Shown piece after piece: positions 35,336-43,584 of a stretch of 64,000 nucleotides of DNA (position 1 is its first letter; every line of letters starts with the position of its first letter). The translations under genes were made by a program, and so were the position numbers. The notes under the pieces are model-generated. The model saw nothing but the letters and a program-made list of their open reading frames with translations. It was not told the DNA's origin and did not search any database. The stretch lies in contig CATOSK010000001.1 of assembly GCA_951812535.1 (NCBI GenBank), forward strand, positions 186,001 to 250,000, read 5' to 3'. This DNA comes from an uncultured Dehalococcoidia bacterium (GTDB lineage: Bacteria > Chloroflexota > Dehalococcoidia > Lucifugimonadales > UBA3495).

Positions 35336-36100
35336 ATGCCAACCGAACCCCTCCAGAGCATCAAGCGCCGCCGCCTGCACGAGGAAATCGTGCAGCAGTT
35401 CCACACCCTCATCCGTCAGGGACGCCTCAAGCACGGCGACCGCCTCCCCTCCGAACGGAGCCTCGCCGAGCAGTTCGGCGTCAGCCGCAGCTCCGTCCGG
35501 GAGGCCATCCGCTCCCTCGAACTCCAGGGACTCGTCCAGAGCAAGCGGGGCTCCGGAACCTTCATCGACACCGCCAACGTCGAGGGTAACCTCGACTCGG
35601 TCATGGCCTTCATCACCGCCACCCTCTCCACCGGCGGTGCCGATCTGACCGACGTCTTCGAGATGCGCCACGTCCTCGAACCCCCCATCGCAGCCCTCGC
35701 CGCCCGTCGCGCCACGCCGGAAGACGTGCAACGGCTCCGCGGCATCCTGTTTGAGCAGCGCGCCCGCATCGACGCCGGCGGCACCGGAGTCGAGTCCGAC
35801 ACCGCCTTCCATTTCGCCCTCGCATCGGCCACCCACAACACCGCCCTTATCAAGGTGGTCAGCGCCGTCGAGGACATCCTGCAGCTCTCCCGCGACCGTT
35901 CCCTCCAGGAGCCGGGACGCCCCCAGCGTTCCCTGGAGTCCCACTGGGAAATCCTGCAGACCATCGAATCGGGCGACTCTGTCCGCGCCCAGAAGGCCAT
36001 GGAGCATCACCTCACCGCTGTCGAACCAGGCACCCGCGGACACCACCATCCGGAAGATGAGTCCGTCGGCCCCGTCGCCGCCGGTGAGGTCTGGTCCTGA
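35336..36100 (+). CDS. GntR-family transcriptional regulator, FadR subfamily (FCD domain)
   Basis: A 254-residue regulator. The N-terminal winged helix-turn-helix is RRRLHEEIVQQFHTLI, GDRLPSERSLAEQFGVSRSSVREAIRSLE in two pieces, then GLVQSKRGSGTF. The C-terminal FCD domain (about 85-225) has histidines suitable for metal or ligand binding (FHFALASATHN, ESHWEIL, MEHHLTAV). FadR-subfamily proteins sense carboxylic acids. It is 61 bases upstream of the gamma-delta gene of the 2-oxoacid oxidoreductase and in the same direction, so it probably responds to that enzyme's substrate. The ATG at 35336 is used; TTG 35288 lies inside the operator. Confidence 0.92.
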   Translation: MPTEPLQSIKRRRLHEEIVQQFHTLIRQGRLKHGDRLPSERSLAEQFGVSRSSVREAIRSLELQGLVQSKRGSGTFIDTANVEGNLDSVMAFITATLSTGGADLTDVFEMRHVLEPPIAALAARRATPEDVQRLRGILFEQRARIDAGGTGVESDTAFHFALASATHNTALIKVVSAVEDILQLSRDRSLQEPGRPQRSLESHWEILQTIESGDSVRAQKAMEHHLTAVEPGTRGHHHPEDESVGPVAAGEVWS

Positions 36101-36161
36101 GTACCCCAGACTATCAGCGTACCCAACCCATTCTCGCAACAAATTCGGAGGAGGAACCATT

Positions 36162-37313
36162 ATGAGCACAGTAGCTGTGGAGGTGGTGTACCGGGGGATA
36201 TTCCAGAAATCCCTCGCCCGGAACATCGTCCGTTCCATAGTCTTCGCCGCCCGCAAGGAAGGCAAGATCGGCACCGCCTTCGGCCGTTACGGCGACTCTC
36301 CCGAGCGCAATGGCATCCCTGCCAAGCAGTTCGCCATCGTCGCCGATACCGCCGAGGAACTTGAGGAAAACCTCGCCGTCTACGAGGCCCACGACGTGGA
36401 CGTCACCATCAACGTCGACGACACCATGTGCAAGGGCGTGGAGTCCTGGGCTTGGTACGGCCTCCAGCCCATCAACGACCTGACCAAGCCCAACGGAACC
36501 CTCATCGTCACCTCCCGCCAGTCCGCCGACTCTCTCATCGAGGACATCCACCAGCGGGAGGAGCCCTACAACCTGACCATCGTTCCCGCGGCTCCCAGCT
36601 TCTCCGGCCTCTGGGTCTACAAGGACGACCACACCGACGTGCGCCTCCTGGGCGCCCTTTGCAAGGTCTGTCCCGATCTCGTCAGCCTTGAGTCAATGAT
36701 CGAAGCTATCAAGGACCAGGGCTGGGACGACCTCAAGGTCACCTCTGCCGAAAAGGCTTACGAGCGCGCTAACCAGCGCCCCGTCGAGCCCGGCGAAGGC
36801 ACCGACGACGTCCCATTCACCTTCGATCTCCCCGGCTGGAAGACCATGGAAGAAGGTCTCGTTATCCGCGGCATCGCCGAGGGCGGTGGTTTCCGCGGCG
36901 GCGAGGAGGGATTCCAGCCCGCCCGCAACGACGTCTTCAAGAAGTACAGCACCCGCTCGATGCGCCCCATCGTCAACTTCGACACCTGCATCAAGTGCAC
37001 CCTGTGCTGGCTCCAGTGCCCCGACACCTGTTTCGACGTCACCCCCGACGGTCTCTTCGACGCCAATATGGAAGCCTGCTGCGGCTGCGGCGTCTGCGAA
37101 GCGGTCTGCCCCGTTCCCGAATGCGTCACCATGATCAACGAGGCCGAGTTCAACGACAACGACAGTCAGTGGGAAGCCTGGCAGAAGGACAAAGAAGGAT
37201 ACACCAAGTGGATGACCGAGCTCATCGATAAGGAGAAGCTCACCGAGCGCACCCATGGTTTCCACCACATCGGCCAATACGCGGAAGAAGCCGCTGCCCA
37301 GGCCGAAGACTAG
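36162..37313 (+). CDS. 2-oxoacid:ferredoxin oxidoreductase, fused gamma-delta subunit
   Basis: A 383-residue subunit. Residues 1 to about 200 are the gamma (catalytic-carboxyl) domain (EVVYRGIFQKSLARNIVRSIVFAA, KQFAIVAD). Residues about 268-330 are a 2[4Fe-4S] ferredoxin delta domain, with C276-C279-C282-C286 and C306-C309-C312-C316. The cluster domain passes electrons from ThDP to external ferredoxin. AGGAGG is upstream of the ATG. The gamma-delta fusion followed by alpha and beta matches the gene order I recall for Moorella oxalate oxidoreductase. A linker of about 60 residues between the domains is longer than usual. Confidence 0.88.
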   Translation: MSTVAVEVVYRGIFQKSLARNIVRSIVFAARKEGKIGTAFGRYGDSPERNGIPAKQFAIVADTAEELEENLAVYEAHDVDVTINVDDTMCKGVESWAWYGLQPINDLTKPNGTLIVTSRQSADSLIEDIHQREEPYNLTIVPAAPSFSGLWVYKDDHTDVRLLGALCKVCPDLVSLESMIEAIKDQGWDDLKVTSAEKAYERANQRPVEPGEGTDDVPFTFDLPGWKTMEEGLVIRGIAEGGGFRGGEEGFQPARNDVFKKYSTRSMRPIVNFDTCIKCTLCWLQCPDTCFDVTPDGLFDANMEACCGCGVCEAVCPVPECVTMINEAEFNDNDSQWEAWQKDKEGYTKWMTELIDKEKLTERTHGFHHIGQYAEEAAAQAED

Positions 37314-37538
37314 CGTCATAAGAGACCCCCTCCCCCTCGCCGGGGAGGGTGGGGGTGGTCCCCGCTACTCCCCCCTAGTGGGCCCGCAGGCCAAGACCTA
37401 AAGGGGTGTGTGACGAATCCGCTCAATCGCGCACTGTACCCGAATAGGTGCGAATTCAGTCCCTTCCCTTTGATGGGGGAAGGTTAGGATGGGGGTGAGA
37501 ACACGCTCTTCATGCCCCCGCCACAGAAAGGAGGACCA
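37314..37538. other. Intra-operon spacer with hairpin repeats
   Basis: A 225-base gap between gamma-delta and alpha genes. It contains a GC-rich hairpin (CCCCTCCCCCTCGCCGGGG near 37326-37356, no T-run) and family B repeat copy 1. It could reduce or tune downstream expression. Confidence 0.55.
37459..37498 (+). repeat. Dispersed repeat family B, copy 1
   Basis: GTCCCTTCCCTTTGATGGGG then GAAGGTTAGGATGGGGGTGA, forming a CCTTCCC/GGGAAGG hairpin. A near-identical copy is at 40057. Confidence 0.8.
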
Positions 37539-38762
37539 ATGACACTCGCCCAAGCTGAAATGTACCAGGTTGAAAAAGAGGAACTCATCTCCGGCAGTGA
37601 GGCTATCGCCATCGCCTGCGCTCTCGCCGACGTTGACGTCATCACTGCCTACCCCATCCGGCCCTACGACACCGTCATGCAGTACGTGTCCAAGCTCAAG
37701 GCCGACGGCACCTTCGACTGCGACTTCATTGTCGCGGAAAGCGAACACTCCCAGTTCGAAATCGTCAAGCACGCCTCCGCCGTCGGAGCCCGCACCTTCT
37801 GCGGCTCCAGCGGCGTCGGCTGGTTCTACGCCTTCGAGGCCATCACCGTCACCGCCGGACTCCGCCTCCCCGTCGTCGCCATGGTCGGCAACCGCGCCCT
37901 CGACGACCCCGGCGCTTTCGGAGTCGAGCACAACGACGCCATGGCCGTCCGCGACCTCGGTTGGATGCTCTACTGGGTGGCCACCGCCCAGGAAGCCTTG
38001 GACACCGCCCTTCTCGCCTGGCGTGTGGCCGAAGACCCCCGCGTCTTCCTGCCCTTCGCCGTTAGCTGCGACGGGTCCTTCCTGACTCACTCCCAGGCCA
38101 TCGTCAACGTCCCCGATTTTCAGAAAGTCCAGCAGTTCCTCCCCGCCTATGACCGGGGACGCCTGCTGCTCCACCCGGACAATCCTATCACCGTCGCTCC
38201 CCAGGTCAACGAAGACTGGCTCATGGAAATCCGCCGCCAGACCGACGACGCCATGCGCCGCACCCAGGACGTCATCAAGGAGACCTACGAGGAGTTCAAG
38301 CAGGTCTTTGGACGCGGCGATCCCAGCCCCTTCATCGAGGAGTACATGACCGAGGACGCCGACATCGTTCTCGTCGGAATGGGCACCCTCGCCATGCCCG
38401 TCCGCGTCGCCATCCGCCGCCTCCGGGAACAGGGCGTCAAGGTCGGATTCCTCCGCGTCAAGTTCTTCCGGCCCTTCGCCACCGAGGAAATCCAGCAGGC
38501 CCTCAGCAACTGCAAGGCCGTCGGGGTCATCGACCGTGACTACTCCTACGGCTCCCCCTCCTATGGCGGCGTCCTCTTCAACGAGCTGCGCGCGGCCATG
38601 TACCCCGCATCCAACCACCCGTTGATGCTCAACTTCGTCGCCGGCCTCGGTGGACGCGAAGTTCTAGTCCGCGACGTCAACCAGATTATTGACACAGTAC
38701 AGAAGGCCATCGATACTGGTAAAATCGAGGAAGAGACCACTTGGGTCGCCGTCCGCGAATAA
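37539..38762 (+). CDS. 2-oxoacid:ferredoxin oxidoreductase alpha subunit, candidate oxalate oxidoreductase
   Basis: A 407-residue alpha subunit. The domain I motif reads TAYPIRPYD (R41), where pyruvate enzymes have YPITP. The substrate-binding segment is GNRALDDPG (R119, D122), where pyruvate enzymes have RAL followed by a small residue. As I recall it, Arg31, Arg109 and Asp112 are the oxalate-site residues in Moorella oxalate oxidoreductase. All three fall here with the same offset of 10. The domain III segment (TEDADIVLVGMGTLAMPVRVAI) is normal. ATG 37539 has AAAGGAGG upstream. Another small 2-oxoacid remains possible. Confidence 0.85.
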   Translation: MTLAQAEMYQVEKEELISGSEAIAIACALADVDVITAYPIRPYDTVMQYVSKLKADGTFDCDFIVAESEHSQFEIVKHASAVGARTFCGSSGVGWFYAFEAITVTAGLRLPVVAMVGNRALDDPGAFGVEHNDAMAVRDLGWMLYWVATAQEALDTALLAWRVAEDPRVFLPFAVSCDGSFLTHSQAIVNVPDFQKVQQFLPAYDRGRLLLHPDNPITVAPQVNEDWLMEIRRQTDDAMRRTQDVIKETYEEFKQVFGRGDPSPFIEEYMTEDADIVLVGMGTLAMPVRVAIRRLREQGVKVGFLRVKFFRPFATEEIQQALSNCKAVGVIDRDYSYGSPSYGGVLFNELRAAMYPASNHPLMLNFVAGLGGREVLVRDVNQIIDTVQKAIDTGKIEEETTWVAVRE

Positions 38763-38869
38763 ACCCAGATCAAAGTCTGTCCCGCCCTCCGGTTGACGCG
38801 GCCCCAGTTCCCAGCCATTCCCCCGAGGGCGGAAACCCGGGCCCCATCCTTACATAAGGAGCAAACACC

Positions 38870-39856
38870 ATGACCACCGTCCAGGAACTCCCTCAGATTA
38901 GAGGGGTCAAGAACATCCCGGTCCAGGAAGGCTACACCTCCGGCCACCGCACCTGTCAGGGCTGCGAATCCGCCCTCGTCATGCGCCTCATGATCAAGGC
39001 CGCCGGCCCCCGCACCATCGTCGTCGGCAGCACCGGCTGCATGTACGTCGCCAACACCACCTACTACAGCACCCCCTGGGTCGTGCCCTGGATGCACACT
39101 CAGCTTGGCTCTTCCGGGTCCGCCGCCACCGGCACCGCCGCCGGACTGGCTTCCCAGATGCGCAAGGGCAAGATGAAGGACGAGCCCATCAACGTCATCG
39201 CCTTTTGCGGTGACGGGGGTGGAGTCGACATGGGACTCTCCGCTATCTCCGCCGCCCTCCAGCACGACGAGTACAACCTGCTCATCCTCTGCTACGACAA
39301 TGAATCCTACGCCAACACCGACATCCAGGTCTCCGGCAGTTCCCCCTGGGGCGCCAACTCCACCTTCAGCCCCCCGGGCAAAAAGCACCGTATCATGAAC
39401 AACCGCTGGAAGAAGAACACCGCCCCTATGCTGGCCACCGGCCACCCGGACTGCCGCTACGTCGCCACCGCCTGCGGCTCCTACGGCCTCGACTTCACCA
39501 ACAAGATCCGCCGCGCCCTCACCATCGGCGGCCCCACCTTCATCCACAGCATCGACCCCTGTCCCAAGGGCTGGGACTACGACCCCAAGTACTCCCACGA
39601 GCTGGGAATGCTCGCCGTCGAGACCGGCATCTGGGTCCAGTACGAAATCGTGGATGGCGAGTTGATCCTCAACGGTCCCTCCAAGGCCATCGCCAGCGGC
39701 ATCCGCCAGCGCAAGCCCGTCGGGGACTATCTCATGCGCCAGGGACGCTTTGCGCACCTCACCGAGGATGACGTCAAGATGTTCCAGGGCAAGATCGACC
39801 AAAGCTGGGAAGAATGGTGGATCCCCGGCATCGTCCCCTTCTCCCCCGAGTCCTGA
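38870..39856 (+). CDS. 2-oxoacid:ferredoxin oxidoreductase beta (ThDP-binding) subunit
   Basis: A 328-residue beta subunit. Cluster ligands are in HRTCQGCESA (C29, C32), and further cysteines occur in GSTGCMYV and SIDPCPKGW. The ThDP/Mg motif is FCGDGGGVDMGLSAI, followed by CYDNESYANTDIQ. It completes the gamma-delta/alpha/beta enzyme, which makes CoA ester plus CO2 from a 2-oxoacid, or two CO2 from oxalate, with reduction of ferredoxin. AAGGAG lies upstream of the ATG, 107 bases after the alpha gene. Confidence 0.92.
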   Translation: MTTVQELPQIRGVKNIPVQEGYTSGHRTCQGCESALVMRLMIKAAGPRTIVVGSTGCMYVANTTYYSTPWVVPWMHTQLGSSGSAATGTAAGLASQMRKGKMKDEPINVIAFCGDGGGVDMGLSAISAALQHDEYNLLILCYDNESYANTDIQVSGSSPWGANSTFSPPGKKHRIMNNRWKKNTAPMLATGHPDCRYVATACGSYGLDFTNKIRRALTIGGPTFIHSIDPCPKGWDYDPKYSHELGMLAVETGIWVQYEIVDGELILNGPSKAIASGIRQRKPVGDYLMRQGRFAHLTEDDVKMFQGKIDQSWEEWWIPGIVPFSPES

Positions 39857-39887
39857 CCCCACCACTGGCAGAACTGCACCAGGAATA

Positions 39888-39921
39888 GCAACGGGCCGTC
39901 CCAGACAGGACGGTCCGTTGC
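39888..39921 (+). terminator. Strong hairpin after the oxidoreductase operon
   Basis: GCAACGGGCCGTCC (39888-39901) pairs with GGACGGTCCGTTGC (39908-39921) over 14 bp with one G-U, 6-base loop. There is no T-run, so it may be a terminator without tail or an mRNA-end stabiliser. Confidence 0.6.
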
Positions 39922-40056
39922 ACTATCACGCTCTCCCGCATCCCTGCCACCCCTTCCCCCGTCATTCCCGGTCTTCCTTCTCGTCATCCGGTTAGTGGCG
40001 CCTTTGCCCAACCTCTGGGGTCGACCAATGGAGGAGACTTAGGAAGTATCTCAAGA

Positions 40057-40097
40057 GTCCCTTCCCCCTTGATGGGGGAAGGGTAGGATGGGGGTGA
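40057..40097 (+). repeat. Dispersed repeat family B, copy 2
   Basis: GTCCCTTCCCCCTTGATGGG then GGAAGGGTAGGATGGGGGTGA. Compared with the copy at 37459 the stem bases differ but still pair. Confidence 0.8.
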
Positions 40098-40233
40098 CAG
40101 GCTGGTGCAGTGTCGCCGAGCTAGGCAACCGCGAAATCCAAGGTTGGTCTTTAGATAGTTTCTTAATTCCCTTGTTCTGTTCCCGCTGACCTCCCGCCGG
40201 ATTTCGGGATCCCTGGCCGGGCCAGACGTTTCC

Positions 40234-40263
40234 TTGACAACCCTTTGGGCAGCCCCATAAAAT
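40234..40263 (+). promoter_or_regulatory. Promoter for the HMG-CoA-lyase-like gene
   Basis: TTGACA (40234-40239), 18 bases, TAAAAT (40258-40263), about 90 bases upstream of the ATG. Confidence 0.6.
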
Positions 40264-40355
40264 CCCGCCAATCGGCCGCAGGAAAACGGCCGCGTGCTGG
40301 GCCTCGCCCACAATCCCCGTGTGTCCGCACGAAACATACCCTCAAGGAGAAGCTT

Positions 40356-41540
40356 ATGAACCGCTGGCCTACGGTCCACTACAAGGAAGAAGGCATGCGT
40401 GAAGGCATGCAGATCGAGGACTCCAACATCGCCGTCGACGACAAGATCGAGCTCCTCGACGCCCTCTCCGAAACCGGCCTTCAGCAGATCGTCGTTGGCT
40501 CCTTCGTCAGCCCCAAGTGGACCCCCCAGATGGAGCGCATCGACGAGATCGTCAGCCGGTTCACCCCCCAGCCCGGCGTCACCTACTCCGCCTTGGCTCT
40601 CAATGCCCGCGGCGTCGAACGGGCCCGCGCCTACTCTCCCCCTCTCACCATCGAGCGGGACGGGTTCCCCCGCCTCAACTGCCACATGTGCGACGTCTTC
40701 ACCCGCCGCAACACGAACCGTACCCAGATGCAGGAAATGGAGCGCTGGCCCCAGATCGTCGCCCAGGCCCAGGAACTCAACATCAGGGAAGCCGGCATCG
40801 GTTGCAACGCCAGTTGGGGCTCTAACTTCCTCGGCGAGTTCCCCGTCGACAGCCTCATGACCCTGTTTGAAAAGCAGCACGGGATGTGGGACGAGGTCGG
40901 CATCAACGTCGTCAGCTGCTCCATGGGAGACCCCATGAGCCACTGCCGCCCCGACAAGGTTGAAGAGAGCCTGTACCGGGTCAAGGAGCGCTGGCCGGAA
41001 ATCAACCACTTCCGCCTCCACCTCCACAACGGCCGCAACATGGCCCTCCCCTCCGCCTACGCCGCCCTCCGCACCCTCGGCCCCGAGGACACCCTCGAAC
41101 TGGACGGCACCGTCGGCGGATACGGCGGTTGCCCATACTGCGGCAACGGCCGCGCCACCGGCATGGCTCCCACCGAGGACCTTCTCCACATGATGGAGGA
41201 CATGGGCATCCCCACCGGCGTCGATATCGACCGGCTCATCGACTGCGTCTGGATGGCCGAGCGCATCCTCGGGCGGGAACTCTACGGCCATGTGTCCAAG
41301 GCCGGCCCCCGGCCCAAGACTCCCGACAAGCTCTACGACATGAATATGCCCTTCGTCGAGACTCTGGAACAGGCCCGTCACTTCAAGACCGGCCCCGGGG
41401 CCTACGAGGGCGGCATCTACCCCTACCGCGAGCCCATCACCAGCCCCTACCGCGACCGGGTGGATGCTGGACAGCCTGCCTTCGACGACGCCAATGGCGA
41501 CTTCCCCTGGAAGCAGGACTGGTTCCCCGCCAAGGACTAA
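40356..41540 (+). CDS. HMG-CoA lyase-like DRE-TIM metallolyase
   Basis: A 394-residue TIM-barrel enzyme of the HMGL/isopropylmalate-synthase superfamily. The N-terminal catalytic motif is GMREGMQIED, a variant of the lyase RDGLQ motif. The metal ligands lie in FRLHLHNGRN, and the glycine-rich loop is DGTVGGYGGCPYCGNGRATG. In HMG-CoA lyase this loop carries the catalytic cysteine, kept here in GGCPY. It probably cleaves or forms a C-C bond of a 3-hydroxy-3-methyl-type acid or its CoA ester. It is longer than typical lyases (about 300) by a C-terminal extension. AAGGAG precedes the ATG. Confidence 0.82.
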   Translation: MNRWPTVHYKEEGMREGMQIEDSNIAVDDKIELLDALSETGLQQIVVGSFVSPKWTPQMERIDEIVSRFTPQPGVTYSALALNARGVERARAYSPPLTIERDGFPRLNCHMCDVFTRRNTNRTQMQEMERWPQIVAQAQELNIREAGIGCNASWGSNFLGEFPVDSLMTLFEKQHGMWDEVGINVVSCSMGDPMSHCRPDKVEESLYRVKERWPEINHFRLHLHNGRNMALPSAYAALRTLGPEDTLELDGTVGGYGGCPYCGNGRATGMAPTEDLLHMMEDMGIPTGVDIDRLIDCVWMAERILGRELYGHVSKAGPRPKTPDKLYDMNMPFVETLEQARHFKTGPGAYEGGIYPYREPITSPYRDRVDAGQPAFDDANGDFPWKQDWFPAKD

Positions 41541-41565
41541 CCCGCCAACCCCGGGCACACACAAT

Positions 41566-41606
41566 GCGGGCCGCCGGTTCCTCTTCACCGGCGGCCCGCT
41601 TATTTC
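41566..41606 (+). terminator. Terminator or attenuator after the lyase-like gene
   Basis: 12-bp stem GCGGGCCGCCGG (41566-41577) / CCGGCGGCCCGC (41588-41599), 10-base loop, TTATTTC tail. It lies between the lyase gene and the next gene, so it may limit read-through. Confidence 0.8.
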
Positions 41607-41637
41607 AGCCCAACGTGCGCTCCAGGAGGAAACGCTG

Positions 41638-42219
41638 ATGACCACCAACCCCACCGACCCCAACCAGGTCCGCCTCACCGGCGAGAACTCCTTCATCCGG
41701 TTGCACGCCGGGGGGGGCGGGCCAATGCTCACCCGGGTCAGCCACTGGAGGGTGCTCTACTCTCCTGCCGGCCCCGGCCACGTCCTCTACATGAAGAGCG
41801 ACATGCTGGAGGATCAGGTGCTCGTCTACTCCGACAACATCGCCCTCGCCCGCTGGCTCCAGGAAGAGATCGAGTCCCTCCTCTTTCCCGAATTCGCGGA
41901 ACAGTCCCTTCCCGTCGTAGACGCCGAGTTCTCCAAGTCCGGTGACGGACGCTCATTCTGGACGGAAAAGGTGGAGTCCGAGGAGGACACCATCCTTCTG
42001 ACCTGGCACGACTTCGGCGAACCCTTCATGCTCCGCGTCGAGGCCGGCAGCGTCCCTGGCCGCCCCCACGGTGTGTACAGTTGCTTCATCCCAGCCCGCC
42101 AGGCCCAGATTACCTTCAACGGCGTGGTTGCGGCGGGCCGCCCTCTCCCCGAAGCCCGGGGTGACAAGGAGAGCAGTTCCGCCTGCCTCGCCTGGTCGGA
42201 AACCTGGGTTAGGCCCTAG
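41638..42219 (+). CDS. Conserved-looking hypothetical protein
   Basis: A 193-residue soluble protein I do not recognise. It contains LTRVSHWRVLYSPAGPGHVLYMKSDML in a strand-rich N-terminal half, EDQVLVYSDNIALARWLQEEIESLL, and ILLTWHDFGEPFMLRVEAGS. It has no signal peptide, membrane span or cofactor motif. AGGAGGAAACGCTG-ATG gives a good start. It lies just after the HMG-CoA-lyase-like gene in the same direction, separated by a hairpin, and converges on comF with a 14-base gap. A partner role for the lyase is only a guess. Confidence 0.65.
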   Translation: MTTNPTDPNQVRLTGENSFIRLHAGGGGPMLTRVSHWRVLYSPAGPGHVLYMKSDMLEDQVLVYSDNIALARWLQEEIESLLFPEFAEQSLPVVDAEFSKSGDGRSFWTEKVESEEDTILLTWHDFGEPFMLRVEAGSVPGRPHGVYSCFIPARQAQITFNGVVAAGRPLPEARGDKESSSACLAWSETWVRP

Positions 42220-42233
42220 CCGCCCACGCTCTC

Positions 42234-42944
42234 TCAGCGGGAGCGAAGAGGTTCCTTGGCCAGGGCCAGCCCCCATACCTTCGCGGCGCACGCTTCCTTG
42301 AGAGCGGCGGCGCACGCGAAAAGGGTGCTGCCGGTGGTGATGACGTCGTCCAGCAGTAGTACCCTCAATCCCGCAGCATCCGCCGTGGCTCCAAATGCCT
42401 GCGCCACGTTTCGGACCCGTTCTTCGCTGGACGCCGAATCAACCTGGGGACGGGAGTCTTCCAGCCTGTGCAGCAACCCTTCGTTCACCGTCAGTCCGGT
42501 CCGGTTGGACAACTCCCGGGCCAGCAAAGCCGCCTGGTTGTAACCCCGGCCCCGCATCCGCCTGGGATGCAGTGGCACCGGGACCAGGACCGGTTGGTTC
42601 CCCGGCGGCTTGGCCATGAAGTCGGCCAGCAGTTGTCCCAGTGCCGGCGCCGCGGCCCGCATGTGTTGGTACTTGAAGCGGTGGACCAGCTTCCGCAGCG
42701 GGTCTTCCAGCAGAAACGGCGCCCAGACCCCGTCGATAACCGGCCCGGTGGCAGCGCACCGGGGACACGGCCCGTTGAACCCTGGATCAGCGCACAACGG
42801 GCAGAATGGGGGCTCGAGTCTCGCCAAGCCGGAAACGCATTCCGGGCACAGCACTTCCCCATCCTCCCCGCAACCGGCGCATTCCAGTGGAAAAACCAGG
42901 TTGAGGGCGGACCTGGAAAGGTTCTGGAGCCATGCGTTGACCAT
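42234..42944 (-). CDS. comFC: ComF family phosphoribosyltransferase-like protein
   Basis: A 236-residue protein of the ComFC/GntX type, linked in other bacteria to natural transformation and DNA handling. The N-terminal zinc finger is ECAGCGEDGEVLCPEC, with a second set in PFCPLC and PCPRC. The C-terminal phosphoribosyltransferase domain has LVPVPLHPRRMRGRGYNQA and the PRPP loop VLLLDDVITTGSTL. The ATG at 42944 has GAGGG upstream. It lies downstream of the Nudix gene in the same direction. Confidence 0.92.
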   Translation of the reverse strand: MVNAWLQNLSRSALNLVFPLECAGCGEDGEVLCPECVSGLARLEPPFCPLCADPGFNGPCPRCAATGPVIDGVWAPFLLEDPLRKLVHRFKYQHMRAAAPALGQLLADFMAKPPGNQPVLVPVPLHPRRMRGRGYNQAALLARELSNRTGLTVNEGLLHRLEDSRPQVDSASSEERVRNVAQAFGATADAAGLRVLLLDDVITTGSTLFACAAALKEACAAKVWGLALAKEPLRSR

Positions 42945-42984
42945 CGTTACCGGCCCTCGCCATGCTCAATCGGGAGGCGTCGGG

Positions 42985-43482
42985 TCAACCCGGGCGGTGC
43001 CCTTCCGCCCAGCGCTGCAGGATGAGCCGGTCACGGGGAAAAGCCAAGTCCGGCAGTGCATCCAGGGAAAAGAATCCGATGTCCAGGGCTTCTTCCCCGG
43101 CAGCCAATTCGCCGCCGGCTTCCCGGGCGGCGAACGCGGCGACGATGACGGGATGCTCCCGTTCGGAAAAAAGACCGATCAGCCCGTTGATTTCCACACG
43201 GAGACCCGTTTCCTCCCAGACTTCCCGTGCCGCGGCTTCCTCCACCACCTCCCCCCGGTCGACATATCCCCCTGGCATGCTCCACTGCCCATAGCCGGGT
43301 TGGTTGCCCCGCTTGATCAGGAGCACCCGGCCCCCACGCTCCACCACCGCCGTCGCGGCAACTTTGGGGTCGAAGTAGACCACCCTGCCGCATTCAGGGC
43401 ACACCGGGCGGGCGATCCCGCCGGACTCCCGCACCTGCAGGGTCCCGGCGCAATTCGGGCAATAGCGGTCTCCGGCTTGCAT
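42985..43482 (-). CDS. Nudix hydrolase with N-terminal zinc ribbon
   Basis: A 165-residue protein. An N-terminal zinc ribbon (YCPNC, then PVCPEC) precedes a Nudix domain with a perfect box: GGYVDRGEVVEEAAAREVWEE followed by TGL (GX5EX7REVXEEXGL). This layout is common in NudC-like or ADP-ribose/NADH pyrophosphatases that clear nucleotide-diphosphate derivatives. The ATG at 43482 gives MQAGDRYCPNC. A TTGGCA-N17-TAAGCT promoter just upstream would produce an almost leaderless transcript. It lies 40 bases upstream of comF. Confidence 0.9.
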   Translation of the reverse strand: MQAGDRYCPNCAGTLQVRESGGIARPVCPECGRVVYFDPKVAATAVVERGGRVLLIKRGNQPGYGQWSMPGGYVDRGEVVEEAAAREVWEETGLRVEINGLIGLFSEREHPVIVAAFAAREAGGELAAGEEALDIGFFSLDALPDLAFPRDRLILQRWAEGHRPG

Positions 43483-43584
43483 GGGCGTTGAGCTTAACAC
43501 GCACCCTCGGGTTTGCCAAAATCCCCGTTTTCCGGCCGGGCCTGCTCTTGGGACCCGGCAAGGGATTGGGGTACCTTGACACCG

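Larger units (their letters stand above)
39857..40355. other. Intergenic region with hairpin, repeat and promoter
   Basis: A 499-base gap. It contains a 14-bp terminator-like stem at 39888-39921, a CCCGTCATTCCCGG REP-like stretch near 39958, family B repeat copy 2 and the promoter of the HMG-CoA-lyase-like gene. No coding region is credible. Confidence 0.6.

Noticed and set aside
39984-41732. Long minus-strand open frame opposite the HMG-CoA-lyase-like gene
   Set aside because: Same shadow effect: the plus-strand frame has a promoter, ribosome site and catalytic motifs, and the minus frame has none.
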